64,000 nt of DNA from the NCBI RefSeq assembly GCF_000712135.1, contig NZ_JOOE01000003.1:744001-808000 (forward strand). The letters are read 5' to 3'. A program made the translations under genes and the position numbers. Position 1 is the stretch's first letter. Every line of letters begins with the position of its first letter. The DNA comes from Sphingomonas sp. UNC305MFCol5.2. Its GTDB lineage: Bacteria; Pseudomonadota; Alphaproteobacteria; Sphingomonadales; Sphingomonadaceae. The notes beneath the pieces are model-generated. The model was not told the DNA's origin, searched no databases, and worked only from the letters and a program-made list of their open reading frames with translations. Below are positions 7,891 through 16,306 of this stretch, one piece after another.

Positions 7891-8775
7891 AGCATCTCGT
7901 GTCGTCAGCCGCAGCCGGGCGTGTTCCGCGACATACCTGCCGGGCGAGGACGCCGCCGCCTCGAGCAGCGCATCCGCCCTTTCCGATCTCGCCGAGGCCA
8001 GCGCATCGAGCGCAGTCACCCGCATGCGGTCGCAGGGATGATGCCGGGCGAATTCCGCTGCCAGATCCTCGCCATTGCCGAGGTGCACCGCGACTGCCAG
8101 CAATGCCTCGGCGCTCGTGCAGGTCAGTCCTTCCGCGATCACTCCGCGGCCGATGTCGAAGCGATATTGATCGAGCCAGGGCTGGGTGGGATCGGCGCCG
8201 AGGATGTTCAGCGAGACCGAAAACGCGTCCGGCGGCAGCTGGACATGGATGTCGCGCCGCATCCGATAGAGCATCAACTTGCCCGGCTCGAGCCGCGAGC
8301 GCTCGACGAAACGCAGTCGCGCATCTTCGCCCGCTATGCCCGCGAGCCCGGCCACGTCATATTCGAAATAGTCGCTCCAATAGCCCGGTCCCAGATAGCC
8401 ATAGGTCAGGAACGGGAAATTATGATCGTGCGGCAGATCGTAGAAGAATGCGGCGGCGCCGCTCGCGCGCACCACCGGATCGGTGCGTGCCGGCCAGAAA
8501 TTGGCGCGCAGCACATACCGCCCATTGGGCGGACGCAGCAGGAAGACCTGCGCGCCATAGCCGTTGCCGCGATGCTGCGCCTCGCACTGTCCCTTGAGCT
8601 CGTCGATCGCCAGCTCGGCGAGGAAATCGACGTTGCGCCCGAGCCGCGCGAGCAGCGGGCCCAATGCCGCGAACTCCTCTTCGTCACGCGCATCGAACGG
8701 CGTGGAGTCCAGCGCCTCGACCAAGTCGTCGAGTTCGATCGCCCCTCCAGCGCCCGGTTCGATCAGACGGGGCAT
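7885..8775 (-). CDS. Cupin-like protein of unknown function, third gene of the 9871-7885 operon
   Basis: A 296-aa protein of no named family that I recognise. The middle resembles a cupin metal site. A first motif PHDHNFPFLTYGYLGPGYW gives an HxH pair. A second motif about 50 residues later, EPGKLMLYRMRRDIHVQLPP, gives a third His. A C-terminal helical segment (LLAVAVHLGNGEDLAAEFARHH, then LDALASARSERADALLEAAA) looks like HEAT repeats. It starts in a 13-bp overlap with the upstream HEAT-like gene and has no clear Shine-Dalgarno, so translation is probably coupled. A metal- or 2-oxoglutarate-dependent oxygenase is possible by analogy only. Confidence 0.75.
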   Translation of the reverse strand: MPRLIEPGAGGAIELDDLVEALDSTPFDARDEEEFAALGPLLARLGRNVDFLAELAIDELKGQCEAQHRGNGYGAQVFLLRPPNGRYVLRANFWPARTDPVVRASGAAAFFYDLPHDHNFPFLTYGYLGPGYWSDYFEYDVAGLAGIAGEDARLRFVERSRLEPGKLMLYRMRRDIHVQLPPDAFSVSLNILGADPTQPWLDQYRFDIGRGVIAEGLTCTSAEALLAVAVHLGNGEDLAAEFARHHPCDRMRVTALDALASARSERADALLEAAASSPGRYVAEHARLRLTTRDAP

Positions 8776-9713
8776 CGCGCCGCCGCCAGCCGCTGCTCGA
8801 CGATCGGCAGCATGCACGCCGCCGCCGCCCGTACTTCGGCATGGGGATCGGCGCATGCCATCTCCGCCAGCCGACTCGCCGCCGCCGCCGCGTCCAGTGC
8901 CAGCCATTCGCGCATCGCCGCCCAGCGCAAATGGAATCCGGATGCATGCGTCGCCTCTTCGAAGCAGGGACTTGCGTCGGCTCTCCCCGCCACGCGGAGG
9001 AAGCGTAGCAGCATCTCGGTGCGCGAGGGGCGATCATCGGCATCGGCGATGCGGAGCAGCGCGCCGCTGTCGACGTCGTATTCGCGCATCAGCGGCGCCG
9101 CGCCGGCGCGGATCGTCGCGACCAGCGTGACGACATCGCCTTCGGCATCGCAGATCAGTCGCGCCCGTCTGCGGCCGTCCATGCGATCGACCATGCCGTC
9201 CTGCAGCCGCACCGGCGTCATCGGTGTGCAGGACGCCGCATCGGCCGCCTCGAATTGTGGTCCTATCGCTTCGGATCGCCAGCGCCGCAGCCGCGCGCCC
9301 CCCGCGCGAATCGTGCGCGTGACCGCCACCCTCCCGGTGAAGACGATCGTCCGTGGCGGCGGCAACCTTGCCATCGCCGATGCGCTGGTGATGCTCGCGG
9401 CGATCGACGCTACGGGACAGTCGAACAATATGGCTCCGGTGCGCAGCGCGTCACGATGCGCCTTGAGCGGCGGTTCGAAAAGCGGATCGGCTGCCAGCGC
9501 CTCGATCAACGGGGCGATCAGCGCCGCCGCCCAGCCCGGGTCCTCCAGCAATCGCTCGGCCCTATCCGCCGCCTTCTCCTGCGAATCCATGCAATCGGCG
9601 AAGGCAGTCGTCGCGGCCCGATACGCCGCGCCTTCGCGGCACTTCCGAATCGCGGCACCCGCTTCGGCCCGCGCCGCGACGATCGCCGCGCGAATCGCCT
9701 CGGATACGCACAT
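8763..9713 (-). CDS. HEAT-repeat-like protein of unknown function
   Basis: A 316-aa Ala-rich protein, not recognised. The N-terminal third has four Cys-containing helical stretches. The central part (about residues 125-235) is strand-like. The C-terminal quarter has repeat-like helices such as HLRWAAMREWLALDAAAA and ADPHAEVRAAAACMLPIVEQ, the latter a good HEAT repeat. The ATG at 9713 was chosen; a TTG at 9722 would extend it by three residues and overlap the upstream 50-aa gene. Both neighbours on this strand overlap or abut it, so the three genes form one transcription unit. Confidence 0.7.
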   Translation of the reverse strand: MCVSEAIRAAIVAARAEAGAAIRKCREGAAYRAATTAFADCMDSQEKAADRAERLLEDPGWAAALIAPLIEALAADPLFEPPLKAHRDALRTGAILFDCPVASIAASITSASAMARLPPPRTIVFTGRVAVTRTIRAGGARLRRWRSEAIGPQFEAADAASCTPMTPVRLQDGMVDRMDGRRRARLICDAEGDVVTLVATIRAGAAPLMREYDVDSGALLRIADADDRPSRTEMLLRFLRVAGRADASPCFEEATHASGFHLRWAAMREWLALDAAAAASRLAEMACADPHAEVRAAAACMLPIVEQRLAAARCPV

Positions 9714-9718
9714 GGCGC

Positions 9719-9871
9719 TCAACTTGGCGCCATCTCGTAGATCAGTACGGCGATCCCCACGAGCATTTCGAACAGGTCGTCGACGCTCGCGATCTCGCCG
9801 GCGCGCACCGCGCCATGCACTGCCACTCGCGTGCCCAGCTCGGCGATCTCGCCCGGATCGATCCGCACCAT
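9719..9871 (-). CDS. Small 50-aa protein, first gene of the HEAT/cupin operon
   Basis: A short reading frame (9871 to 9719, stop TGA) that encodes 50 residues: MVRIDPGEIAELGTRVAVHG at the N-terminus and a hydrophobic C-terminal helix VGIAVLIYEMAPS. It has a strong purine-rich ribosome binding site (AAAGGGGGGAAG) just upstream of its ATG, unlike the two following genes. Its stop lies a few bases before the HEAT gene start, so it is probably a real, coupled gene. It has no double-Gly leader or Cys/Ser-rich core that would mark a typical RiPP precursor. The role is unknown. Confidence 0.6.
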   Translation of the reverse strand: MVRIDPGEIAELGTRVAVHGAVRAGEIASVDDLFEMLVGIAVLIYEMAPS

Positions 9872-9930
9872 CTGCACTTCCCCCCTTTGAGAACGCTTCA
9901 GGCTAGCTCGGGGGAACGCGGTGGCGCACG

Positions 9931-9944
9931 TTACAAGCGTGTAA
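9931..9944. promoter_or_regulatory. TTACA-N4-TGTAA palindrome between divergent transcription units
   Basis: The sequence TTACAAGCGTGTAA has 5-bp inverted arms around AGCG. It lies between the 50-aa gene (start 9871, minus) and the thioesterase (start 9999, plus), about 60 bp from each. A shared operator is possible. Confidence 0.35.
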
Positions 9945-9998
9945 TGTCGACATCCGGCATGGTTTGCGCGGACCGATTCGCCGCGCTAGGGCGGCGGC

Positions 9999-10448
9999 AT
10001 GACCGACAGCGAGACGCCTCCGGCGCGCGGCTTCGATCCCAGGCTGTTGTTCGGCGGTCGCTTCGGCGGACACGGTGGCCGGCTCGGGATCGTCTATCAC
10101 GATCACGGCGACGACTGGGCCGAGCTCGCGCTTCCCTATCATGCCGATCTGGTCGGCGACGAAGCGTCCGGGATCATTGCCTCCGGGCCGATCCTCGCGT
10201 TGATGGACATGGCGACCAGCGTAGGCGTCTGGCTCAAGCTCGATGCGTTCAAGGGTCACGCCACGCTCGATCTGCGCATCGATTATCTGCGTCCGGCGCG
10301 GCCCGGCCATACCGTTATCGGCCGCGGCGAATGCTATCGGATCACGCGCTCGATCGCGTTCGTCCGCGGGCAGGCGCATGACGGCGACCCGAACGATCCG
10401 CTCGCGCACGTCGCAGGCACCTTCATGGCAGTGGAGGGCTATTGGTGA
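9999..10448 (+). CDS. PaaI-family hotdog thioesterase
   Basis: A 149-aa hotdog-fold acyl-CoA thioesterase. The core helix segment GPILALMDMATSVGVWL carries the conserved Asp expected in PaaI-type active sites. It is followed by the strand segments ATLDLRIDYLRPARPGHTVI and GECYRITRSIAFVRGQAHD. It starts a two-gene operon with another thioesterase whose GTG start overlaps its stop (GTGA). The physiological acyl-CoA is unknown; nearby thiolase and crotonase genes are consistent with acyl-CoA turnover. Confidence 0.87.
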   Translation: MTDSETPPARGFDPRLLFGGRFGGHGGRLGIVYHDHGDDWAELALPYHADLVGDEASGIIASGPILALMDMATSVGVWLKLDAFKGHATLDLRIDYLRPARPGHTVIGRGECYRITRSIAFVRGQAHDGDPNDPLAHVAGTFMAVEGYW

Positions 10449-10816
10449 TTCCCTATGCCGAATTGCTGGGGCTGAGCGTCGAGCCGGGCGAGACCGCCCC
10501 GACCCTCGTCATGCCCTTCGTCATCGACGTGATCGGGCGCCCGGGCTTCCTCCATGGCGGCGCGATCGGCGGGCTGCTCGAAATGGCGGCGGTCGGCGCG
10601 CTCAAGCAGGCGCTGGAAGCCGAGGGCGGCGCCCGGATCAAGCCGATCAACCTCACGGTCGATTATATGCGCGGCGGCCGCGACAAGCCGACGCGCGCCC
10701 GCGGCACGGTGACCCGGCTCGGTACCCGCGTCGCCAATGTCGAGGCTGTGGCGTGGCAGGACGAGCCCGATCGTCCGATCGCCGCCGCGCGGATGAATTA
10801 TCTGATCGTGCGCTAG
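10445..10816 (+). CDS. PaaI-family hotdog thioesterase (second copy)
   Basis: A hotdog thioesterase of about 123 aa with the motif GRPGFLHGGAIGGLLEMAAV, where HGG precedes the catalytic acidic residue, then INLTVDYMRGGRDKP. It begins with GTG in a GTGA overlap with the preceding thioesterase. Adjacent pairs like this may act as hetero-oligomers, but nothing in the sequence proves it. Its stop is one base from the convergent sugar dehydrogenase. Confidence 0.87.
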   Translation: MIPYAELLGLSVEPGETAPTLVMPFVIDVIGRPGFLHGGAIGGLLEMAAVGALKQALEAEGGARIKPINLTVDYMRGGRDKPTRARGTVTRLGTRVANVEAVAWQDEPDRPIAAARMNYLIVR

Positions 10817-10817
10817 C

Positions 10818-11951
10818 TCAGTTCGCAGTCAGCTTGAGCAGGCGCCCCTGCGAATCGCCGCCATCCTCGAGCAGCCAGATCGCGCCGTCGGGGCCTTGCT
10901 CGACTTCGCGGATGCGTGCGCCCATCGGCCATTGATCGCCCTTCCGCGCGTTCGTGCCGTCGACGTCGATGCGCACCAGCGACTGGCTCGAAAGGCCGCC
11001 GATGAACAGATCGCCCTGCCATTGCGGAAACATCTTGCCCGAATAGACGATCAGCCCGCCGGGGCTGATCACCGGATTCCACCACACTTTCGGTGCCTCG
11101 AAACCGTCGCCAGGGCGGTGATCGGGGATGTCGCGGCCGTCATAATGGTCGCCGTTCGACACTTTGGGATAGCCATAGTTCCTGCCCGGCAGGATCAGAT
11201 TGACTTCGTCGCCGCCCTTGGGGCCCATCTCCTGCTCCCAGAGATTGCCGGCGCTATCGAAGGCGATGCCGAGCAGGTTGCGGTGGCCGTAGGACCAGAT
11301 TGCCGGGTGAAAGCCCTTTGCCGCCAGCGGATTGCCAGGTGCCGGCTTGCCCTCGAGCGTCAGCCGCAGCACCTTGCCTAAAGTCGCTTTCGGATCCTGC
11401 GCCGGGTCGAATTTCTGGCGTTCGCCGTTGGTGAAGAACAGGTATTTGCTGTCCGGCGAGAAGGCGATGCGGCCTGAATAATGGCCATTGCCCGAAACGA
11501 ACGGCGTGGCGCGGAAAAGCTCGGTGATTCCGAGCAGCGTTGGTTGCGCGCCCCGGTCGCTCGCCAATTCGCCGCGCACCAGCACGACGCCTTTGCCGCC
11601 TTCGCCCGCAGCCGAATAGCTCAGATAGACATGCTTGCTGCTCGCGAAATCGGGCGCGAGGACGACGTCCATCAAGCCACCCTGTCCAGCCGAATCGACC
11701 GGGAACGTCGCGACCGTCTGACGCTTTTGGCCGTCGGGAGATACGAGCAGCAGCGTTCCCGCTTTCTCGGTCACCAGCAATCGTCCATCGGGCAGGAAGG
11801 TCATCGCCCAAGGCGCATCGAAATCGGCGACCGGCGTCACTTTGAACGGCAGTCCCGCCGCCGCGGGCGTTTTGTCCTGCGCCACCGCATCGGATTGGGG
11901 ATTGCACGCGGCGAGCAGCGCCGCCGGAAGAAGCACGCGGAGGCTGGGCAT
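10818..11951 (-). CDS. PQQ-dependent aldose sugar dehydrogenase (YliI-like) lipoprotein
   Basis: A 377-aa glucose/sorbosone dehydrogenase-type beta-propeller. The N-terminus MPSLRVLLPAALLAACNP is a lipoprotein signal with lipobox LAAC (Cys16), so the enzyme should be anchored facing the periplasm. Propeller motifs include DFDAPWAMTFLPDGRLLVTE, SGNGHYSGRIAFSPDSKYLF, WEQEMGPKGGDEVN and NPVISPGGLIVYSG, typical of soluble aldose sugar dehydrogenases that use PQQ. An AGGTGAG ribosome site precedes the ATG at 11951. Whether this organism makes PQQ is not visible here. Confidence 0.9.
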   Translation of the reverse strand: MPSLRVLLPAALLAACNPQSDAVAQDKTPAAAGLPFKVTPVADFDAPWAMTFLPDGRLLVTEKAGTLLLVSPDGQKRQTVATFPVDSAGQGGLMDVVLAPDFASSKHVYLSYSAAGEGGKGVVLVRGELASDRGAQPTLLGITELFRATPFVSGNGHYSGRIAFSPDSKYLFFTNGERQKFDPAQDPKATLGKVLRLTLEGKPAPGNPLAAKGFHPAIWSYGHRNLLGIAFDSAGNLWEQEMGPKGGDEVNLILPGRNYGYPKVSNGDHYDGRDIPDHRPGDGFEAPKVWWNPVISPGGLIVYSGKMFPQWQGDLFIGGLSSQSLVRIDVDGTNARKGDQWPMGARIREVEQGPDGAIWLLEDGGDSQGRLLKLTAN

Positions 11952-12124
11952 GGTCTCACCTGAACGCTGTTTGGACACGCGACGCTCATTCCCTGCTTGC
12001 GCCCCGCCGTCCAGATGCAACGCGCGCTCATTCCGCTTGCGTATCAATAAGTTGCGTAAAAGTCCCCGGTTGCGCAATTTTCTTCTGTCAGACATGATCG
12101 CCGCGTTGAGCGTGGGGCAAGTGA

Positions 12125-14002
12125 ATGTTCGGACGATATGTTTGCGCGGCGATACTGTGTGCCTTGTCTGCAAGTCCGGCGTGGGCGCAATCGGTCGTGC
12201 CCGCCGCGGCCAGCTATTTCGCCCGTCCCACGATCGAGGACGCGGCGCTCTCGCCTGACGGGCGCCGGGTGGCGGCGCGGACCTTGATCGATGGACGGCC
12301 CAGACTCGCCGTCTTCGATATGTCCGGCGCCGTTCCCTCCGTGCGTCCCATAGCCTTGCCCGAGGAGCAGCGACTCGAATGGCATCGCTGGCTTGGTCCC
12401 GATCGCCTGCTCGTCAGTCTGCTTCTCGAACGGGAGAAAGAGACGCGCCTCGTCCGGATCGACATCGCGGCCGGCAAGCTCACGCAACTCGGCCCGGCGC
12501 GCGCGGTCGAATCCGGCAATGAGATCCTTCATGTCTCGCCCGATGGCGGGTTCCTGCTGCTCAGCGCGGCGGTTTCCGGCCGCCCCACACCGGGCGTGTA
12601 CCGCGTCAATCTAACCACCGGTGCGACAATGCTCGAAGTCGCGCCACAGGATCATGTCTGGGATTGGTACGCCGATTCGGCGGGCGTGATTCGGGCGGGC
12701 ATGGCGCAGGACGGCAAAAAGTCGTGGATGCTCTATCGCAAGCATGAGCATGACCGTTTCAGCCGCTCCGCGCGCGGCGCAGGCGCTGGCGGCTCCGGGA
12801 TCGACCGTCTGGTGCCCGTCCGCGGCACCGATCGCGGCTATGCGCTGGCGCAGACGCCCGCCGGCCGGGTCGGCCTCTACGCCTATGATTTCCCCGCCGG
12901 TCAGCTCGGCGCCTTGCTCTACGAGGATGCGCAAGTCGATCTCGATGGCTTCCAGACCGATCCCGACGGCCGCCTGCTCGGCGTCGAATATTCGGCCGAT
13001 CGCCCGGAGACGCGCTGGTTCGACCCCTATATGGCGGCGCGGCAGGTGCAGATCGACGCCACGCTTCCCGGCCGCGCCAATCGCGTGATTTCGACGACCG
13101 CCGACCGCAGCCGCTCGCTGGTCTTCAGCGAAGCGGCCGGCGATCCCGGCGCCTTCTATGTCTATGGCGACGGCGGGGCGAAGCTGGTCGCCGCCGTCAG
13201 CCCGGGCCTGACCGGCAAGCGCGCTTCGGAGATGCGGACGGTGCACTACTATGCTCGCGACGGGCTCGAAATCAGCGGTTACCTCACGCTTCCCGCCGGG
13301 CGCGCCGCGCTCGGCCTGCCGCTGATCGTGATGCCGCATGGCGGCCCGTTCGCGCGCGACAGCTGGGGCTATGATCCCTGGGTCCAATATCTCGCCGATC
13401 GCGGCTATGCCGTGCTCCAGCCCAATTATCGCGGCTCGACGGGCTTCGGCCGCGGCTTCGTCGGCAAGGGCGACGGCGAATGGGGCCGCGGCATGCAGGA
13501 CGATGTCGACGACGGCGTCGATTGGCTCACCGCCCGGGGAATTGCCGATCCGGGCCGCGTCTGCATCATGGGCGCTTCCTATGGCGGCTATGCAGCGATG
13601 TGGGCCGCGGCCCGGAACGATTCGCGTTATCGCTGTGCCGTGAGCTTCGCCGGCATTTCCGATGTCGCTGCCCAGCTCGCTTACGACCACAAGACCTTCG
13701 AGGAGCGCGACTATCGCAACTGGAAGCGCCGCATCCAGGGCCGCGCCTCCTCGCTCGATACGCTTTCACCGATCGCGCGCGTCGCGGCAGTGCGGATGCC
13801 GATCCTGATCGCGCACGGCACGGCCGACGAAACCGTGCCGCCCGATCAGTCGATCCGCCTTCACGAGGCGCTCAGCCGCCTCGGCCGCGCACACGATTAT
13901 GTCGCCTATCGGGGCCAGGGCCATACGCTGCAGGGCCCGATCGACAACGCCGATTTCCTCGAGCGGGTCGGCAGATTCCTCGCGGTGCACAACCCCGCCT
14001 AG
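12125..14002 (+). CDS. S9-family prolyl oligopeptidase-like serine peptidase (secreted)
   Basis: A 625-aa peptidase with an N-terminal signal peptide (MFGRYVCAAILCALSASPAWA, cleaved after AWA), a beta-propeller of about residues 30-370 and a C-terminal alpha/beta-hydrolase domain. The catalytic triad is visible: Ser485 in GASYGGYAAMW, Asp568 in HGTADETVP and His600 in GQGHTLQG. The length and layout fit dipeptidyl or acylaminoacyl peptidases of family S9. It probably degrades peptides in the periplasm. It is divergent from the sugar dehydrogenase, with about 170 bp between starts, and is followed by the rimP promoter region. Confidence 0.93.
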   Translation: MFGRYVCAAILCALSASPAWAQSVVPAAASYFARPTIEDAALSPDGRRVAARTLIDGRPRLAVFDMSGAVPSVRPIALPEEQRLEWHRWLGPDRLLVSLLLEREKETRLVRIDIAAGKLTQLGPARAVESGNEILHVSPDGGFLLLSAAVSGRPTPGVYRVNLTTGATMLEVAPQDHVWDWYADSAGVIRAGMAQDGKKSWMLYRKHEHDRFSRSARGAGAGGSGIDRLVPVRGTDRGYALAQTPAGRVGLYAYDFPAGQLGALLYEDAQVDLDGFQTDPDGRLLGVEYSADRPETRWFDPYMAARQVQIDATLPGRANRVISTTADRSRSLVFSEAAGDPGAFYVYGDGGAKLVAAVSPGLTGKRASEMRTVHYYARDGLEISGYLTLPAGRAALGLPLIVMPHGGPFARDSWGYDPWVQYLADRGYAVLQPNYRGSTGFGRGFVGKGDGEWGRGMQDDVDDGVDWLTARGIADPGRVCIMGASYGGYAAMWAAARNDSRYRCAVSFAGISDVAAQLAYDHKTFEERDYRNWKRRIQGRASSLDTLSPIARVAAVRMPILIAHGTADETVPPDQSIRLHEALSRLGRAHDYVAYRGQGHTLQGPIDNADFLERVGRFLAVHNPA

Positions 14003-14008
14003 TCCCAC

Positions 14009-14037
14009 TTGCCTGCCGGGCGGCGAGCGCGTATATC
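14009..14037 (+). promoter_or_regulatory. Candidate sigma-70 promoter of the rimP-nusA-infB operon
   Basis: TTGCCT (14009-14014), a 17-bp spacer and TATATC (14032-14037) lie about 90 bp upstream of rimP. This is the only good -35/-10 pair seen in the 127-bp gap and is consistent with the main promoter of this long operon. Confidence 0.5.
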
Positions 14038-14129
14038 GCACTTGCTTTCTCGACATCGTCAAACGTGCCGAGGTCGGGGCCCGCAGGGCTCCGGCGCTGA
14101 AGCTGCTTATCTGATTGCCCGGAGAACCC

Positions 14130-14678
14130 ATGGCGGACATCGCCGCACTGACCAGCCTGATCGAACCCGAAGCCAAGGCGCTCGGGCTGGCGCTCGTGCG
14201 CGTGAAGATGTTCGGCGGCCAGTCGGATCCGACGCTGCAGGTGATGGCCGAGCGCCCCGATACGCGCCAGCTGACGATCGAGGATTGCGCCGATCTCTCG
14301 CGCCGCATCTCGGATCGGCTGGACGAACTCGAGGCCGCCGGCCGCGATCCGATCGATCATGCCTATCGGCTCGAAGTCAGCTCGCCGGGGATCGATCGCC
14401 CGCTCACGCGCCTCCAGGATTTCGAGGACTGGAAGGGCCACGAAGCGCGGATCAATCTCGTCGAGCCGACCGAGGATGGCCGCAAGCAGCTGACCGGCGT
14501 GCTGCTCGGCGCCGAGGCCGACCAGGTCAGCATCGACGTGCAGAAATACAAGCAGGTCACGGTGCCGTTCGCCAAGGTGGCGGACGCCAAATTGCTGATG
14601 ACCGACGCACTCATCGCCGCAACCGCGCCGCTCTCGTCAGAGGGCGCAGACGAATTCGAAGCAGAGGAACAAGACTGA
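14130..14678 (+). CDS. rimP: Ribosome maturation factor RimP
   Basis: A 182-aa protein needed for late 30S subunit maturation. The N-terminal domain has SLIEPEAKALGLALVRVKMF and the conserved YRLEVSSPGIDRPLTRLQDF. The C-terminal Sm-like domain carries VSIDVQKYKQVTVPFAKVADAKL. A GGAGA ribosome site at 14121-14125 supports the ATG at 14130 rather than an upstream codon. It is the first gene of the rimP-nusA-ylxR-infB cluster, and its TGA overlaps the nusA ATG by one base. Confidence 0.96.
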   Translation: MADIAALTSLIEPEAKALGLALVRVKMFGGQSDPTLQVMAERPDTRQLTIEDCADLSRRISDRLDELEAAGRDPIDHAYRLEVSSPGIDRPLTRLQDFEDWKGHEARINLVEPTEDGRKQLTGVLLGAEADQVSIDVQKYKQVTVPFAKVADAKLLMTDALIAATAPLSSEGADEFEAEEQD

Positions 14679-16306
14679 TGGCCACTGCCATTACCGCCAA
14701 CCGCGCCGAGCTGATCGCGATCGCCGATTCGGTGGCCAAGGAAAAGCTGATCGACAAGGCGATCGTGATCGAGGCGATGGAAGACGCGATCCAGCGCGCC
14801 GCCAAGAATCGCTACGGCAGCGAGAACGACATCCGCGCCAAGCTCGATCCGGTCACTGGCGATCTCCGGCTGTGGCGCGTCGTCGAAGTGGTCGAGGCAG
14901 TCGACGATTATTTCAAGCAGGTCGATCTCAAGGGCGCGCAGAAGCTCCAGAAGGACGCGAAAATCGGCGATTTCATCGTCGATCCGCTGCCTCCGATCGA
15001 ATTCGGCCGCATCCAGGCGCAAGCCAGCAAGCAAATCATCTTCCAGAAGGTCCGCGACGCCGAGCGCGAGCGCCAGTTCGAGGAATTCAAGGACCGCATG
15101 GGTGAGATCATCACCGGCGTGGTCAAGCGCGTCGAGTTCGGCCACGTCGTCGTCGATCTCGGCCGCGCCGAGGGCGTGATCCGCCGCGACGCGCAGATTC
15201 CGCGCGAAGTCGTTCGCGTCGGCGACCGTGTCCGCTCGCTGATCCTCAACGTCCGCCGCGAGAACCGGGGCCCGCAGATCTTCCTCAGCCGCGCGCACCC
15301 CGACTTCATGAAGAAGCTGTTCGCGCAGGAAGTCCCCGAAATCTACGACGGCATCATCGAGATCAAGGCCGCCGCGCGCGATCCGGGCAGCCGCGCCAAG
15401 ATCGGCGTGATCAGCCACGATTCGAGCATCGACCCGGTCGGCGCCTGTGTCGGCATGAAGGGCAGCCGCGTCCAGGCGGTGGTCCAGGAAATGCAGGGCG
15501 AGAAGATCGACATCATCCCCTGGTCGCCCGACACCGCGACCTTCGTCGTCAACGCGCTCCAGCCGGCCAATGTCAGCCGCGTCGTGATCGACGAAGAGGA
15601 TGACCGCATCGAAGTCGTCGTCCCCGACGATCAGCTCAGCCTCGCGATCGGCCGCCGCGGCCAGAATGTCCGCCTGGCTTCGCAGCTCACCGCCAAGGCG
15701 ATCGACATTCTCACCGAGGCCGATGCCAGCGAGAAGCGCCAGAAGGAATTCGTCCAGAATAGCGAGCTGTTCCAGAACGAGCTCGACGTCGACGAGACGC
15801 TCGCGCAGCTGCTGGTCGCGGAAGGCTTCGGCAGCCTCGAGGAAGTCGCCTATGTCGAGCTCAACGAGATCGCCGGGATCGAGGGTTTCGACGAAGAACT
15901 CGGTCAGGAGCTGCAGAGCCGCGCGCAGGAAGCGCTCGATCGCCGCGAGGAAGCCAATCGCTTGGCCCGTCGCGAGCTCGGCGTCGAGGACGATCTCGCG
16001 ACCATGCCGTATCTGACCGAAGCGATGCTGGTCACGCTCGGCAAGGCGGGCATCAAGACGCTCGACGATCTGGCCGACCTCGCCACCGACGAGTTGGTCC
16101 AGAAGAAGCGTCAGGAGCCGCGTCGCCGCGCCGAGAACGCCAAGTCGTCGGAACGCGCCGAGGACAAGGGCGGAATTCTCGCCGAATACGGCCTCAGCGA
16201 CGAGCAGGGCAACGAGATCATCATGGCTGCCCGCGCGCACTGGTTCGCGGACGAAGAGCCGGCTCCGGCCGGTGCGGAGGACGCTGTTGCGGACTCCGAG
16301 CAATGA
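14678..16306 (+). CDS. nusA: Transcription termination/antitermination factor NusA
   Basis: A 542-aa NusA. The N-terminal RNA-polymerase-binding domain spans about residues 1-130 (AIVIEAMEDAIQRAAKNRYG). An S1 domain follows, containing GVVKRVEFGHVVVDLGRAEG. Two KH domains follow, with GACVGMKGSRVQAVVQEM and LSLAIGRRGQNVRLASQL. Two C-terminal acidic helical repeats (VDETLAQLLVAEGFGSLEEV and MLVTLGKAGIKTLDDLADL) are present, as usual in Gram-negatives. The start is set by the TGATG overlap with rimP. It acts in pausing, termination and rRNA antitermination. Confidence 0.97.
   Translation: MATAITANRAELIAIADSVAKEKLIDKAIVIEAMEDAIQRAAKNRYGSENDIRAKLDPVTGDLRLWRVVEVVEAVDDYFKQVDLKGAQKLQKDAKIGDFIVDPLPPIEFGRIQAQASKQIIFQKVRDAERERQFEEFKDRMGEIITGVVKRVEFGHVVVDLGRAEGVIRRDAQIPREVVRVGDRVRSLILNVRRENRGPQIFLSRAHPDFMKKLFAQEVPEIYDGIIEIKAAARDPGSRAKIGVISHDSSIDPVGACVGMKGSRVQAVVQEMQGEKIDIIPWSPDTATFVVNALQPANVSRVVIDEEDDRIEVVVPDDQLSLAIGRRGQNVRLASQLTAKAIDILTEADASEKRQKEFVQNSELFQNELDVDETLAQLLVAEGFGSLEEVAYVELNEIAGIEGFDEELGQELQSRAQEALDRREEANRLARRELGVEDDLATMPYLTEAMLVTLGKAGIKTLDDLADLATDELVQKKRQEPRRRAENAKSSERAEDKGGILAEYGLSDEQGNEIIMAARAHWFADEEPAPAGAEDAVADSEQ
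16276..16280 (+). promoter_or_regulatory. Ribosome binding site that decides a TTG start for the YlxR-like gene
   Basis: GGAGG lies inside the 3' end of nusA, six bases before the TTG at 16287. This spacing favours that TTG over the in-frame GTG at 16272. Confidence 0.6.

Noticed and set aside
9719..9871. RiPP precursor peptide identity for the 50-aa gene
   Set aside because: There is no leader-core division, no Gly-Gly site and no Cys/Ser/Thr-rich core, so it is kept only as an uncharacterised small protein.
14038..14129. Possible tRNA ahead of rimP
   Set aside because: Some bacteria have a tRNA here, but no acceptor stem, anticodon arm and T-loop set can be folded from this sequence.
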